The notes under the pieces are model-generated. The model saw only the letters and a list, made by a program, of their open reading frames with translations. It searched no databases and was not told where the DNA came from. From NCBI GenBank assembly GCA_020342235.1, contig CP073217.1:186001-250000 (forward strand): a stretch of DNA of 64,000 nt, given 5' to 3'. The stretch is from Saccharomycopsis phalli (lineage: Eukaryota; Ascomycota; Saccharomycetes; Ascoideales; Saccharomycopsidaceae). Numbering within the stretch: position 1 is the stretch's first letter; each line of letters opens with the position of its first letter. Below are positions 1-10,190 of this stretch, one piece after another. The position numbers and the translations under genes were made by a program.

Positions 1-189
1 AAGCTTCATGCATTTTAAGTATTTGTCCATCTGCTCCTTGCACTCGCCAAAATGGTCCAAGGGAAACGAACCCCGTTCAGGCGGGGTGGGATTCCATCTA
101 TTTTTCGGGGTCGACATGGTAAGTATGAGCTGAGGATTGTTCTTGAGGAGTGACACGTGATGATGATCACGTGGGACGCCATGTGTTTG

Positions 190-300
190 AGGCTAGTTAT
201 ACTGGGTTTCTTGGAGGGTGAGATTGATGTTCATTGTCAAAAACTAAGGATGGCGTGGCTAATTTTAGTTGAAAAACGCTTGGAATGTGATACAACTGAC
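190..300 (-). mobile_element. LINE 3'-end relic (old)
   Basis: Decayed copy of the 3' untranslated end of the LINE family whose best copy ends at about 29473. It shares the order of landmarks GGCTAG-TATACT, GGGTGAGATTGAT, CAAAAACTAAGGA and GCTAATTTTAG. The LINE sense strand is minus. No coding part remains. Confidence 0.6.
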
Positions 301-575
301 ATGGTAATATGTGTTATCTCGTAGCATGTAATGAAGAAATGGTTACCCTACCATTTGATTACCGTCTGATAGGGTCTCAGGAAATGGTCTAGTCAAGACT
401 ATTTCCTCTCCACAATAACACCGCGTTTCTCATGACTTTTTATCATTGTAAAGATTGTAATTGCTCTCCTTGAAACTTGTTTCTTTGCTCATTTCTTGTT
501 TTTCCAACTTGTTTTTGACCCAATCTCCTAGACAAAGGCAATGGTCAGTCAATTCCATTCCCTCCGACCCAAGAA

Positions 576-781
576 TATCTATAATAATAATATGTTTATT
601 TACTTCTATAGCTATGCTAGGCTCCCCAGAAGGGTGAGATTGATATTTCACCGTCTAAAAAACTAAGGACGGCGCCGCTAATTTTGGAGTCGAGAGAAAA
701 CCCTTTGAATGGGAATAAAAACTTTCGACTTGATCTTTAAGGAACTGTTGAAGAGAGATGACTCAGAAGGAGCTATGGGGT
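576..781 (-). mobile_element. LINE 3'-end copy, 5'-truncated
   Basis: About 205 bp closely matching, in reverse complement, the 3' end at 29255-29440: the CTATAGCTATGCTAGGCTCC block, the CACCGTCTAAAAAACTAAGG block and the GCCGCTAATTTTGGAGTC block. It ends in a short ATAATAAT tail, as expected for target-primed reverse transcription. The homology stops near 781, so this is a strongly 5'-truncated insertion. It is much less decayed than the neighbouring copy at 190-300. Confidence 0.8.
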
Positions 782-1271
782 GACGCAAGAATGTGTCTTG
801 TTTTATTTAGTATAAATAGTCAAGTGAATATTTTAGCTACTTTACCAACTCGTATTCTAGTTGTTATATTACATACATGATAATATAGTCATCAGCCATA
901 ATAACATAGGTCATCAGCCATGTCTGCGGAAATTCGTGTCATCAGAAGCATAATCTTTGATAGACTGGTGTGCAACTACAGCTGGGATTTCTAAACTTTG
1001 TGCAAGTATTGTAATTACAATTTACATCAAATGAACGCGAGTCTACAATAGTTTGCAGTGTTAGTCAGTCTACAATAGTTTGCAGTTAGAAAGTCTACAT
1101 GGATGTACAGTCTGCATTTAGATGACAATTCCATCTACTATATTTACCTATTGACTAGTGAGTGTTTTGCTATTCATTGGTCCTGTGACAAATGATTAAT
1201 TTGTCAGTTTCTTGGTAGATTTTCAAGGCAACCTATGGTTCAATGTCTCCAATACACCTCTCAAAAGTCTC
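782..1271. other. AT-rich intergenic DNA
   Basis: No gene seen. It contains two near-identical direct repeats of about 19 bp (GTCTACAATAGTTTGCAGT at about 1042 and 1069). Confidence 0.5.
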
Positions 1272-1349
1272 TGCTGGTCTTTGCTTAATCTTCACTGGTC
1301 TGGTCTTTGCTTAATCTTCGCTGATCTGGTCTTTGCTTAATCTTCACTG
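1272..1349. repeat. 26-bp tandem repeat, 3 copies
   Basis: Three consecutive copies of a 26-bp unit beginning TGGTCTTTGCTTAATCTTC, with two base differences in the middle copy. It lies just beyond the DRS2 stop codon (gene on the minus strand), so it is in the 3' untranslated or terminator region of that gene. Confidence 0.85.
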
Positions 1350-1370
1350 GTCTGATCTTCCACCCTTGGT

Positions 1371-4300
1371 TCAGTCAAGCTCCCCATACTTTCCACGCTT
1401 CTTTGTAGTATCATACATCCGCACCAACTTCTCCTGTCCCTCCTCGGCCTGGGAAAACGCAAATCCACGCTGCTTGCGCATCCGCTGGACCTGTCTGACC
1501 TTGCGGATGGCCTTCTGGAACTGCTCCATCCGCGGCCGGTAGTCCTGGATGTTGTACTTCTGAATCTCCTGGACATAGTGGTACGTCTCTGGATAGTACA
1601 TGCGCTTGTAGTACTTCCAGAGAAAGTCTCTTAAAAGACAGAGGATCGGCACGCAAAAGATGGTGGCCCAGAAGGTGGCGGAGCCATACAAATGTGGCAA
1701 GACCCCGTAGTACTCTTCAGAGACGTTGATCAATGGAGCAATGGTGGCATAAGCTGGGAAAAAAAGAAGCCAGAGTGCCAAGGAGCCAGGAATGGCAATG
1801 ACGGTGAATTTTGTCCAGAGGTTGCTGATCAAGGCGGCTTTTCCTAGCACAGTGATGACAGCCGCAGAGTAAACTACTGTTCCCCAGCTCCAGTTGTCGA
1901 TGGTCAAACCATTGCCTAGACCGGTTCCATAGAGGTAGAACTGGCGGACGCAAACGTAGATGATGGCTGAGTGATAGAACCCGTTGATGACCCAGAGCCA
2001 GAAGATCTTGACGTTGAAGAAGTGCGAGCCCTGGCCCAACTGGTACAACTGGGGATATCTGTCGAGGAGTCTTGCGCTGATAAACTGGTCAAAGACCCCG
2101 AGCACAAACGGTGGAAACACGGTGAAGAGCACGTTGTAGAACGTCAAGGTCCATGATTCGGCGATGGACTGGCCGCTGAAGCCGTTTTCAAACACGTACC
2201 AGAACTGAGTCATGTACAATGCAATGTTCTTGTAGAAACTGTAGAGGATGGCCTGGGAGATGCGCTGGTACGACCAGGATCCATGGACAAGAAGTAACTT
2301 CTTGAGGTACTTGAACTGGCCAATGGCAAAGTCGGCTGAGCGAGCAGCTTGCATGCCTTCTTGGCCTGAGATCCCCACACCAACGTGAGCGGCTTGGATC
2401 ATTGACACGTCGTTTGCGCCGTCACCAATGGCAAGAAGCAACGCCAGTTTCTTGGACTTGACCATCTTCACGACAAGAGCCTTCTGGAGCGGGCTCACTC
2501 GGCAGCAAATGACTGCTTTACAAAGCACACCAATCTCAAGCAACAAGTCCTGGACATCTGGCTCGAGGGCAAAGCTGAGACTCTTGCCGTCAATGACCAA
2601 TGCCAAGCTATCAGTATCGCTGTTCAGCAACTCGGGATGCTGCTTCAATGCCCGGATCTTCTCCTGGAGGTTCCGCAAAGTGTCGGGCTTGTTTTCCTCG
2701 TTGACAATCAACAAGTTCATGTCCTCGCTGAGCAACTTGCACGACATCCCAATGTTGATTGCCGTCTCTTGCCGATCGCCTGTGAGCACCCAGATCTTGA
2801 TTCCTGCGTCCTGGAGCGTGTGGATGGTTTCTGGCACTCCGTCCTGCAACTTGTCTTCAATGGCAGTGGCTCCAAGAAGAAGCAAATCCTTTTCAATGAG
2901 CTCGGCTGCTTGGTCGAGCTTTTCACCACGATCCTCAAGCGAAACCGACGCCTTTTGGTAGATCTTCTGCCACGCATGATACTCGTCTTCGGGGATGATT
3001 TTCAGTGCAATACAGAGGGTCCGCAACCCGTCGGCAGCAAACTCCTCCAAATGGCGCACAGTGGCATCCACAAACGGATTGTGTTCCCCGCCAAGCCGCT
3101 CGAGAATCACAGTGTCCGCACCTTTGCAGTACAACCGGATGAGTCCGTCGGGACACCGGAAAATCGCACTCATTCGCTTCCGCGTACTGTTGAACTCACA
3201 CACGTTCAAGAGCTCGTACCGCGCCTCTTCGCCTTGTGCTTCCACAGTAATATACTTTGGTGTTCGCACCGTGAACTTGTACCCGAGTCTGGCGGCGCCT
3301 TCAACCAAAGCTCCTTCGTCGGGAGATGCCGCTTGATACTTGATTCCCGTGTCTGTGATTTCGGGGATCACAGTGTGACACGCGGCAAGAAGCGTGAGAA
3401 ACTCATTGACGACTTTTCCGTCGCCCAGCACGGTGCTGAGACTCGAAAACGGGTGGAAACCGACCTCGATGCCATCGTCACCAACGACAGCTGCTTGATC
3501 CTCGGGGATCTCATCGATATAACAACGGCCGGCAATGCTGCAGCACCGGAACTCCATGATGTTACGAGTCAAGGTGCCGGTTTTGTCAGAGAAAATGTAC
3601 TCAATCTGACCCAACTCCTCAACAAGCGACGACGTCCGCACAATCGTTGGAGTGTCACTAGCATCATGGTACATGTCCAAATCGGACGCGATCATGATCG
3701 CCTGGTAGAACTTGATGACCTCAACTGTGACAAACAACGAGATTGGCACGAGGTTGGAAAAGAGAATCCAGTACGTCAAAATGTCCTTGAAGAAGAGCTT
3801 CGCCTTGCTGGTGCCTGCGAGATAGAGGTACGTCAACAGGGACGCATCGACGGAGTTCTTGATCACGTTGCCGGCAGACGACACGAGCGAAAGCACAATG
3901 AGAATGCCGAAAAGTGCCAAAATTTGAAGGTTGATGATCCGTTCGACCGCCGTCCGCTTGATTGGCGTCGCCGTCGCGTTCCGCATGAGCTTTGTCTCGT
4001 GGCCCGTGAAGATCACCACGCCATGGATGAACGGAGTGTTGCGGAGCGTGGCTCCTCGAAGAAGAAGCTGCTCGGGGTTCAAGGGCACCTGGCGCACGTT
4101 TCCCGAGCCGTTGTCGATCATGTCCAAGGTTCCTTCAAACGTGTAGAGCGACGAGTTCGGCTGCTCAGAGAGAATCTTCCCATGGAGCTTGGCCAACTCC
4201 TGGGGGTTCACCAACGAGCTTGTCTCGGCAAGACTCTGCTTGATCTTGAGATTCGTCTCGCCGTCCAAGTTCGCAGTCTCAATGTAGCAAAGTCCCTCGG

Positions 4301-5108
4301 GTTCTGACGATGATACAAGAATCAAGTCCGCGGGAAACGGCTCCTCACTCTCGACCCGTACAATGTCGCCAACTGCCACATGGAGCCATTGCTTCGCGAT
4401 AAAACGGCCCAGCAACGGGTCCAACACCTTGGCCTCCGAGTAATTCAACTCCTTGTCCGCATTGGCCCGCTTCACGTCCTCCATGATCTCCTTCACTGCT
4501 GACACCAAAAGCACTACAAGCAACGTGCCAATCGTGGTGAATCGGTTCGTCGGTGACACGTTCGGCACCTGCTGGATCACCGAGGTGAACAAGAAGAACA
4601 AGTTCGCGTACTTCAGAAACTCCTGGAACAAGAACTTGGGGAGAAACGTCGCCACGTTGTACTTGGTCGTGGAAATGTGGTTGTCCTCGTATTTCCCATA
4701 CCCAGGCTCATTCAACGGGATCTCCCGCGGTCCCATCCCCGAATAATCGGGCTCGCCACGCCCTACAAGCCGCAAAAGCCGCTCCTTGAGCCCGACCTTC
4801 TTCGGAACCGTGTCGCGCGACGCAAACGGATTGATCGGCTCGTTTTCTCGCGACGAAATCGTGAAACTGTCGTTCCCGTGCGCCGCATCCAACCGTTGGC
4901 TATCGTTGAACGGATTGCTATAAACCGTGTTCTGCTGGCTGTGAACCGTGTTCGCCCCGGTCTGGGTTCGGTACATGTCCTGTCTCAGACTCCCGTCGTC
5001 AATATCAATAAGCTGCTGGTTGCTGTACCCCTGCCGCCCGGGCGACGCCAACAAATCATCTTCATCGCGTCGCCTCAGAGATTCCTCCTCAAACGGGTTG
5101 TATGACAT
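1371..5108 (-). CDS. DRS2: P4-type ATPase, aminophospholipid flippase (Drs2-like)
   Basis: A 1245-residue P4-ATPase, expected to flip phosphatidylserine and phosphatidylethanolamine to the cytosolic leaflet of trans-Golgi/endosomal membranes and so support vesicle formation. Family landmarks are in order: the actuator-domain LDGETN near residue 281, the phosphorylation motif DKTGTLT at 508-514 (aspartate 508), TGDRQE near 776 and GDGAND at 895-900. The pairs of hydrophobic segments are in the expected places, at about 160-205 and 390-465 plus six after 930. The N-terminal tail carries three NPF motifs, as Drs2 does for sorting. Length and the intact catalytic residues argue for a working gene without introns. 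It is more GC-rich than its AT-rich surroundings. The start chosen is the first ATG, opening MSYNPFEEES, which contains the first NPF. Drs2 proteins work with a Cdc50-type subunit, not present here. Dnf-type flippases are the alternative, but the NPF-rich N-terminus and closeness to Drs2 favour DRS2. Confidence 0.95.
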   Translation of the reverse strand: MSYNPFEEESLRRRDEDDLLASPGRQGYSNQQLIDIDDGSLRQDMYRTQTGANTVHSQQNTVYSNPFNDSQRLDAAHGNDSFTISSRENEPINPFASRDTVPKKVGLKERLLRLVGRGEPDYSGMGPREIPLNEPGYGKYEDNHISTTKYNVATFLPKFLFQEFLKYANLFFLFTSVIQQVPNVSPTNRFTTIGTLLVVLLVSAVKEIMEDVKRANADKELNYSEAKVLDPLLGRFIAKQWLHVAVGDIVRVESEEPFPADLILVSSSEPEGLCYIETANLDGETNLKIKQSLAETSSLVNPQELAKLHGKILSEQPNSSLYTFEGTLDMIDNGSGNVRQVPLNPEQLLLRGATLRNTPFIHGVVIFTGHETKLMRNATATPIKRTAVERIINLQILALFGILIVLSLVSSAGNVIKNSVDASLLTYLYLAGTSKAKLFFKDILTYWILFSNLVPISLFVTVEVIKFYQAIMIASDLDMYHDASDTPTIVRTSSLVEELGQIEYIFSDKTGTLTRNIMEFRCCSIAGRCYIDEIPEDQAAVVGDDGIEVGFHPFSSLSTVLGDGKVVNEFLTLLAACHTVIPEITDTGIKYQAASPDEGALVEGAARLGYKFTVRTPKYITVEAQGEEARYELLNVCEFNSTRKRMSAIFRCPDGLIRLYCKGADTVILERLGGEHNPFVDATVRHLEEFAADGLRTLCIALKIIPEDEYHAWQKIYQKASVSLEDRGEKLDQAAELIEKDLLLLGATAIEDKLQDGVPETIHTLQDAGIKIWVLTGDRQETAINIGMSCKLLSEDMNLLIVNEENKPDTLRNLQEKIRALKQHPELLNSDTDSLALVIDGKSLSFALEPDVQDLLLEIGVLCKAVICCRVSPLQKALVVKMVKSKKLALLLAIGDGANDVSMIQAAHVGVGISGQEGMQAARSADFAIGQFKYLKKLLLVHGSWSYQRISQAILYSFYKNIALYMTQFWYVFENGFSGQSIAESWTLTFYNVLFTVFPPFVLGVFDQFISARLLDRYPQLYQLGQGSHFFNVKIFWLWVINGFYHSAIIYVCVRQFYLYGTGLGNGLTIDNWSWGTVVYSAAVITVLGKAALISNLWTKFTVIAIPGSLALWLLFFPAYATIAPLINVSEEYYGVLPHLYGSATFWATIFCVPILCLLRDFLWKYYKRMYYPETYHYVQEIQKYNIQDYRPRMEQFQKAIRKVRQVQRMRKQRGFAFSQAEEGQEKLVRMYDTTKKRGKYGELD

Positions 5109-5228
5109 GTCGTGGTGCTTTCACTGGGCCAAAAATCTGGTCTCTGGTTGCGTGCCCTGGGTCGAGGCGTAGCGTGTAGCGTATTGGAATGTGGCACAGC
5201 GTGGTGTTGTGTTGTGGTGTGTTTATTA

Positions 5229-5268
5229 GTGTTGTAGTGTGTTGTAGTGTGTTGTAGTGCGTTGTAGT
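5229..5268. repeat. 10-bp tandem repeat in DRS2 upstream region
   Basis: About four copies of a GTTGTAGTGT-like decamer, in a longer GT-rich stretch (5205-5275), 120-160 bp upstream of the DRS2 start. On the gene's own strand this is an AC-rich, G-poor tract, of a kind often found in yeast promoters and 5' leaders. The role is inferred only from position. Confidence 0.75.
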
Positions 5269-5331
5269 GTGTTATTACTTGGTTATTTTTGTCATGGATG
5301 TAAGCTGATACTGTATACATCAGTATTCTGC

Positions 5332-5359
5332 CTCAATGCTCAATGCTCAATGCTCAATG
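5332..5359. repeat. 7-bp tandem repeat (CTCAATG)x4
   Basis: Four perfect head-to-tail copies of CTCAATG, followed by a fifth, interrupted copy. Lies upstream of DRS2. Confidence 0.9.
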
Positions 5360-5544
5360 CCTCATTACCTCACTATTTTCAATATTTTCACTATTCACCT
5401 CATGTATTATTTACACCTCCCAGCACTTGGCCTTCCTAGCCCAAAAACAGATACACAAAAAATCACCACCGCTAATCAACCCCACTTTTATTTTTCAGAT
5501 AAAACAAAGCTTGAAAATCTCGTAGGTTTCTATAGTCTCTGCTA

Positions 5545-5655
5545 GACGGGTTTTCCTTTTGCTACAGCACCGTCCTTAGTCTTGGATGACAAAGTATAAA
5601 TCTCCTTTGGAGCCTAGTACAGCTGTATCCTTATATAAATATTATTATGTACATC
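5545..5655 (+). mobile_element. LINE 3'-end relic
   Basis: Plus-strand decayed copy of the same LINE 3' end: GGGTTTTCCTTTTG, then a CCGTCCTTAGTC block, a TATAAATCTCC block, GGAGCCTAGTA and a TATATAAATATTATTA tail, in the same order as at 29320-29450. Confidence 0.6.
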
Positions 5656-7022
5656 TCATCATCTTACCTCATTTCAGCCATGGTATTCCTAACAAATGCC
5701 ATCATTTCCATATCATGGAGTCATTTCATTTGAATAGTGCCAATATTTCACACACCGGAGATCCAAACCATGTTTCACCCATACCGGATATCCCAACCAT
5801 ATCACATTATTTCATCCTTTTCACTTCATCTCGTCTGTAAGTCACACTTCCATACAAAACATTCACCAATACGAAGATTGTACAACCATTGAAAATTGAC
5901 AAATGCTTCTCGAAAAAATTTCGCCATCTTGTACTAGCCTCGTGTCAATGAAAGATCTACCATGCATTGTCCCTCAACTGTCAAACTTAGTCTAACATCC
6001 TCTGTAAAGTGGAAAATACCTCTGTAAAGTGGAAAATACCTCTGCGCAACTAGTCAAGTATTCTATCATTAAGGGAAACGAAATTACCATTTGTAGCTAA
6101 ACATATCAACAGATCGCGCATCATATACGTATGTTGATGGACAACGCTCTCTTCCGCAAATACAATCTGTTCTATAAACATACTCTCCATCGCAACACAT
6201 CAATCCATACAACCACTTCACCTAGGCATCGGTTACCCAGTCCGGTTACCAGACCTAAACAAATAATCTACAGTATACAGTCTACAGTAATTACCATGTC
6301 CAATTAGAGTAGTTGACAAAACTCTGACAATGGCCATCAAGTTTGTCTAGCTTTGGAAAATGGTCTAGTCCCTTGACCATGCAGTACACGTGAAGTTTGG
6401 CTATAATTAAAGTATATATTTCGCAGCTCAATATAGCCATGCCACTCTTGTCATGCCTACATCTAATTCCAGCATCTTCAATATACATCTAATTTCAATC
6501 CATTTTAAAGTCCCAATTGGTTCTCGCCATGTGCTACCAAAATATTTACGCCTTCTTCTTCATGCCCACACCCCGCTCCACTCACATCCCACTCCACTCA
6601 CACTCCACTTCATTATCTCCACCTTGTTACCAATACTTCTTCCATCCTCCATTAATCAGGATCATGACGCTTCTATTGTTGCTTATTCTCTGTCTCAAAG
6701 AATTTCCAAGCGTGTAGAGTTACCATTGTACAGGCAACGGTAACTTACAAAATGTCTTGGCGAAAATCCACTGAATACAACTCGGCAATTAGACACAAGG
6801 ACATAATATCCATGCCACCACTCAAATAATACAAACCCATCTTCAATAAATATCTCTTTTATTTCCTTCTTCTTCTCCCATTTCCTTTTTCTTTTCGTTA
6901 TATCCTTGCTATTTTTTTTCTGCCCTTGGCTCAACTCCATGGTACGCTGGACCCGCTGAAACAGCATACATGCTTTCCTAACATAACATATATGCCTGCC
7001 AAGAAAATACTTTATTTGAAAT
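5656..7022. other. Intergenic region, no gene seen
   Basis: AT-rich, with many short spurious frames lacking recognisable protein. It includes a perfect 20-bp direct duplication (unit TCTGTAAAGTGGAAAATACC) at 6001-6040 and, at its end, the promoter of the secreted repeat protein. Confidence 0.5.
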
Positions 7023-7066
7023 TATATATAAGTGGTCTCTATATCTGTAGAATGCCACCATGTTGA
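7021..7066 (+). promoter_or_regulatory. TATA box, upstream ATG and Kozak-like start context
   Basis: ATTATATATAAG at 7021-7032 is a strong TATA box 30-40 bp before the start codon. The start at 7060 sits in GCCACCATG. Eight bases upstream (7052) is an out-of-frame ATG whose five-codon reading frame ends at 7066, overlapping the main start. Whether the transcript includes this upstream ATG depends on the unknown transcription start. Confidence 0.6.
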
Positions 7067-9339
7067 TTCAAAATCTTTTAACCTATTTTGCAATCACTCT
7101 AGTGGCACGTTCGCTTCCTATCGCTCTTCCTGAAGAGCTGATGCCAGGATCTCAGAATGCTTTAGCCAGTGATCTTGCCGTCAACTCCACCGAAATTGTC
7201 GCCAATTCCACTGATCAAGTCCAGAACAAGTTTTTGGGGGCGCTTATTAGCGGTGCTCTACGAATAGCTGGTGCTGCTGCCAAATCTGCTCCTAAAGCTG
7301 GCAGAGCTGCCGCTAAAGCGGGAAGGGAAGCAGTGGTTAGTAGCAGTGGAGGATCTGATTCCGATAAGAAGGCTCAAAAGGATGCTAAGAAGCAAGCTGA
7401 CCAAGCTGCAAAAGCTGAAAAAGCTGCTAGGGATAAGGCTGACAAAGAACAAAAGCAGGCTCAAAAGGATGAAAAGAAGCAAGCTGACCAAGCTGCAAAA
7501 GCTGAAAAAGCTGCTAGGGATAAGGCTGACAAAGAACAAAAGCAGGCTCAAAAGGATGAAAAGAAGCAAGCTGACCAAGCTGCAAAAGCTGAAAAAGCTG
7601 CTAGGGATAAGGCTGACAAAGAACAAAAGCAGGCTCAAAAGGATGAAAAGAAGCAAGCTGACCAAGCTGCAAAAGCTGAAAAAGCTGCTAGGGATAAGGC
7701 TGACAAAGCTAGTAAGAAGCAGGCTGACAAAGATGCTAACAACCAGCAGAGCCAAAATTCTAACAATCAGCCGGGCATAGATGTTAACCTCCAGACTGTG
7801 CAAGATGCTAACAACCAGCTTGGGCAAGATGCCAACAACCAGCCTGGTCAAGATTCCAACAACCAATCTGGCGATGATCTTAGAGATAAGGCTACTGAAG
7901 AAGCTATTAAGAAAGCTGCTGAAGCAGCTAAGAAGAAGGCTGCCGAAGAAGCTAAGAAGCAGGCTGAAGAAGCCGAGAAGCAGGCTAAAGAAGCTAAGAA
8001 GAAGGCTGAACAAGAAGCTAAGAAGAAGGCTGAACAAGATGCTAAGAAGAAGGCTGAACAAGAAGCTAAGAAGAAGGCTGAACAAGAAGCTAAGAAGCAG
8101 GCTGAACAAGAAGCTAAGAAGCAGGCTGAAAAAGATGCCAAGAAGCAGGCTGAACAAGAAGCTGAGGACAAGCATGGTAAAGGTCCTGACAAGCCGCCTG
8201 GTGAAGATATCGACATCCATCCGGACATAGGTGTTAACCCCCAACCAGACATAGATGTTAACCTCCAACCAGGGGAAGGTTCTAACGGGCAGCCTGGTAA
8301 TAATGGTAAGAATAATGCTGACAAAGATGCTAAGAAGAAGGCTGAAAAGGAAGCTAAGAAGAAGGCTGAAGAAGATAAGAAACAGGCTGAAGAAGATAAG
8401 AAACAGGCTGAAAAAGCTAAGAAGCAGGCTGAAAAAGATGCCAAGAAGCAAGCTGAAGATGCTAAGAAGCAAGCTGACGCTGAACATAAAAAGGAAGCTG
8501 ACGCTGCTAAAGCTGCTGAAAAGGCTGCAAAGGAGAAAGAAAAGGCTGATGAAGATGCTAAGAAGCAGGCCGAGAAAGATGCTAAGAAGCAGGCCGAGAA
8601 AGACAAGAAGCAAGCTGAGAAAGACAAGAAGCAGGCTGAGAAAGAACAGAAGCAGAGTGATAAAGAGGCTAATAAGCAGGCTGAAAATGATCCTAAGAAG
8701 CAGCAAGACTCTGAATCTTTGTCTGATGGAGAATCTCTGTCCGGAATGCTTGATACATTACAGGGTACCGCTAGTGTTGGATCTGGTGTTGCTTCAATGC
8801 TTGGCAATTCTCAAGACGGAAACTCCCCGGAAAATACTGATGGGTCTCCTGATAATGGGCCTGATGGTGAAAAAGTCGATTCTGGTGACAATGGTGCTAC
8901 TAATCCGGATGCTCCTGCTGATGGCATTTCCGACACTGTTGCAAATGCCACTTCTACTGATCTTCCATCTGGCGTTCCTGTCTCATCTCTGTCTATTGTG
9001 TCCTCTGATGTTGAGCTGCAGACTTCTGCTGTTTCCCTTGTATCTCCTCCTCCATCTCCACATCGCGTGAAACCAAAAATCCCCGCAGTTCTTTCTCTGA
9101 ATCCAACTGTTTCATCATCAACTCCAACGTCCACCTCTGCAAATGTTGTTCCTCCTATGAACTCCGTTGCTTCTACTACGAGTCCTGCTGCTTCTCTTGC
9201 ATCTGCTCTTCCTCCTCTACTACTATCTGCAGTTCCTCTTCCAAGTTCAGTTCCTCCTCCAATCGCTGCTCCTCTTCCAAGTTCTGCTCCTGTTGCTTCC
9301 AATCCGTCTGCTGGTCAGATGTCTGGAGGGCAACGGTAG
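7060..9339 (+). CDS. Secreted Lys/Ala/Glu-rich repeat protein
   Basis: 759 residues, no family recognised. Residues 1-19 form a signal peptide (hydrophobic core followed by ARSLP), then a short segment with two N-glycosylation sequons (NST). A glycine/alanine-rich, positively charged amphipathic stretch lies at about 58-90. Residues 104-216 are nearly four 29-residue tandem repeats built of KKQADQAAKAEKAARDKADK. Next come an NNQ-rich linker (about 227-270), two long blocks of AKKKAEQE/AKKQAEKD-type repeats (about 280-400 and 430-560) and a Ser/Thr/Pro-rich tail to the end. The K/A/E blocks would form a long charged helix or coiled coil resembling the TolA linker in composition only. No C-terminal GPI signal is evident. 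This suggests a secreted or wall-associated structural protein. A tiny relative lies downstream at 10191. The repeats read openly in several frames, so the opposite-strand frames are by-products. Confidence 0.85.
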   Translation: MLIQNLLTYFAITLVARSLPIALPEELMPGSQNALASDLAVNSTEIVANSTDQVQNKFLGALISGALRIAGAAAKSAPKAGRAAAKAGREAVVSSSGGSDSDKKAQKDAKKQADQAAKAEKAARDKADKEQKQAQKDEKKQADQAAKAEKAARDKADKEQKQAQKDEKKQADQAAKAEKAARDKADKEQKQAQKDEKKQADQAAKAEKAARDKADKASKKQADKDANNQQSQNSNNQPGIDVNLQTVQDANNQLGQDANNQPGQDSNNQSGDDLRDKATEEAIKKAAEAAKKKAAEEAKKQAEEAEKQAKEAKKKAEQEAKKKAEQDAKKKAEQEAKKKAEQEAKKQAEQEAKKQAEKDAKKQAEQEAEDKHGKGPDKPPGEDIDIHPDIGVNPQPDIDVNLQPGEGSNGQPGNNGKNNADKDAKKKAEKEAKKKAEEDKKQAEEDKKQAEKAKKQAEKDAKKQAEDAKKQADAEHKKEADAAKAAEKAAKEKEKADEDAKKQAEKDAKKQAEKDKKQAEKDKKQAEKEQKQSDKEANKQAENDPKKQQDSESLSDGESLSGMLDTLQGTASVGSGVASMLGNSQDGNSPENTDGSPDNGPDGEKVDSGDNGATNPDAPADGISDTVANATSTDLPSGVPVSSLSIVSSDVELQTSAVSLVSPPPSPHRVKPKIPAVLSLNPTVSSSTPTSTSANVVPPMNSVASTTSPAASLASALPPLLLSAVPLPSSVPPPIAAPLPSSAPVASNPSAGQMSGGQR
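7372..7708 (+). repeat. 87-bp coding minisatellite, about 3.9 copies
   Basis: Units starting GCTCAAAAGGATG at 7372, 7459, 7546 and 7633. They are nearly identical at the nucleotide level, which points to recent expansion within the secreted-protein gene. Because 87 is a multiple of three, copy-number change keeps the frame. Confidence 0.9.
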
Positions 9340-10190
9340 TACTTTGAGACAATTATACCAAGCCCTGCTTAGTTAGTATAGATGGACTACAGACTATAGA
9401 ATTTAAATAACCAGTCGATAAATTTGAATAAATATATTGTATTACAATAAACGTGACTATCAATAAATTCTCAGTTTTACAAATTAGCTGCAAATGTTTG
9501 GACTTGTCTTCATTCAAAGGGTTTTCGAGTCTAAATAAAACGCCAAGAATTTGCACACTTGACACATATGAGTGAAATCCCTTGTATAATATAACAGCGT
9601 CAAATGACAATATCTGAGGTTCTTTAAATGTTAATAACCAAAGCTCTTTAAATGTCAATATTCAAGGCTCTTTAACTGATATTATTCAAGGCTTTCAAAT
9701 GTCACCAATTCTCCTAGAGGATTTTTATTGTCACCTGCATCATGGTAACTGAGAAAAGAACCTAAGCTGGTAAATGCAAAAAATAAAATCACAGCCATGG
9801 AAAATTGGTGTCAGCTTTGCCTTACATTAGTGCCTCTCTAAAGTTTAAAGGAACCTTGTCATTTTCGGTTTTTAGTGTTGACCAATGTGCGCTGGGATAT
9901 ACTGCGGTCCTCTGAAATGTGACACAGGGTCCAAGTTCACTTCTACTTTGGGAACCACATTATAACAAGGTTTACGGCTTGACATGTATCTTGGTTATTA
10001 TATAATTTGCTTTATTTAAATTTGCCTTGAATATTTCACAGAGCACTTTTTCTCGCGTTTTCCACCGTCAATCTCGAGTGTCGCCTCACATACTAATCCA
10101 CGGGTACATGTACAGGGGTACGGAGCTACCAAGAGTTTGAAAATTTTACATATATTTAAAACCAGTTTGCCCATTGTTTTTACATCTCCA
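9340..10190. other. Intergenic region with imperfect 25-bp repeats
   Basis: No gene seen. At 9612-9712 a unit of about 25 bp (AAGGCTCTTTAAATGTCAAT-like) is repeated about four times with divergence. A TATATTTAAA sequence at about 10150 could be the TATA box of the next gene. Confidence 0.5.

Noticed and set aside
2637-4307. Long plus-strand open frame (556 codons) opposite DRS2
   Set aside because: It lies wholly within the conserved DRS2 coding region on the other strand and shows no family or signal. A by-product of GC-rich codon usage.
6695-6967. Minus-strand frame of 90 codons beginning MLFQ, like the two secreted proteins
   Set aside because: Only four residues agree; no hydrophobic signal core follows, and the rest is Lys-rich low complexity from AT-rich DNA.
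7258-8706. Leu/Ser/Phe-rich minus-strand open frames of 319-482 codons opposite the secreted repeat protein
   Set aside because: Reverse reading of the AAG/GCT-rich repeats; no independent start context or domain.
10137-10190. Upstream extension of the small secreted protein
   Set aside because: Opens with TTG, not ATG, and would bury the signal peptide behind 18 residues and the likely TATA element.
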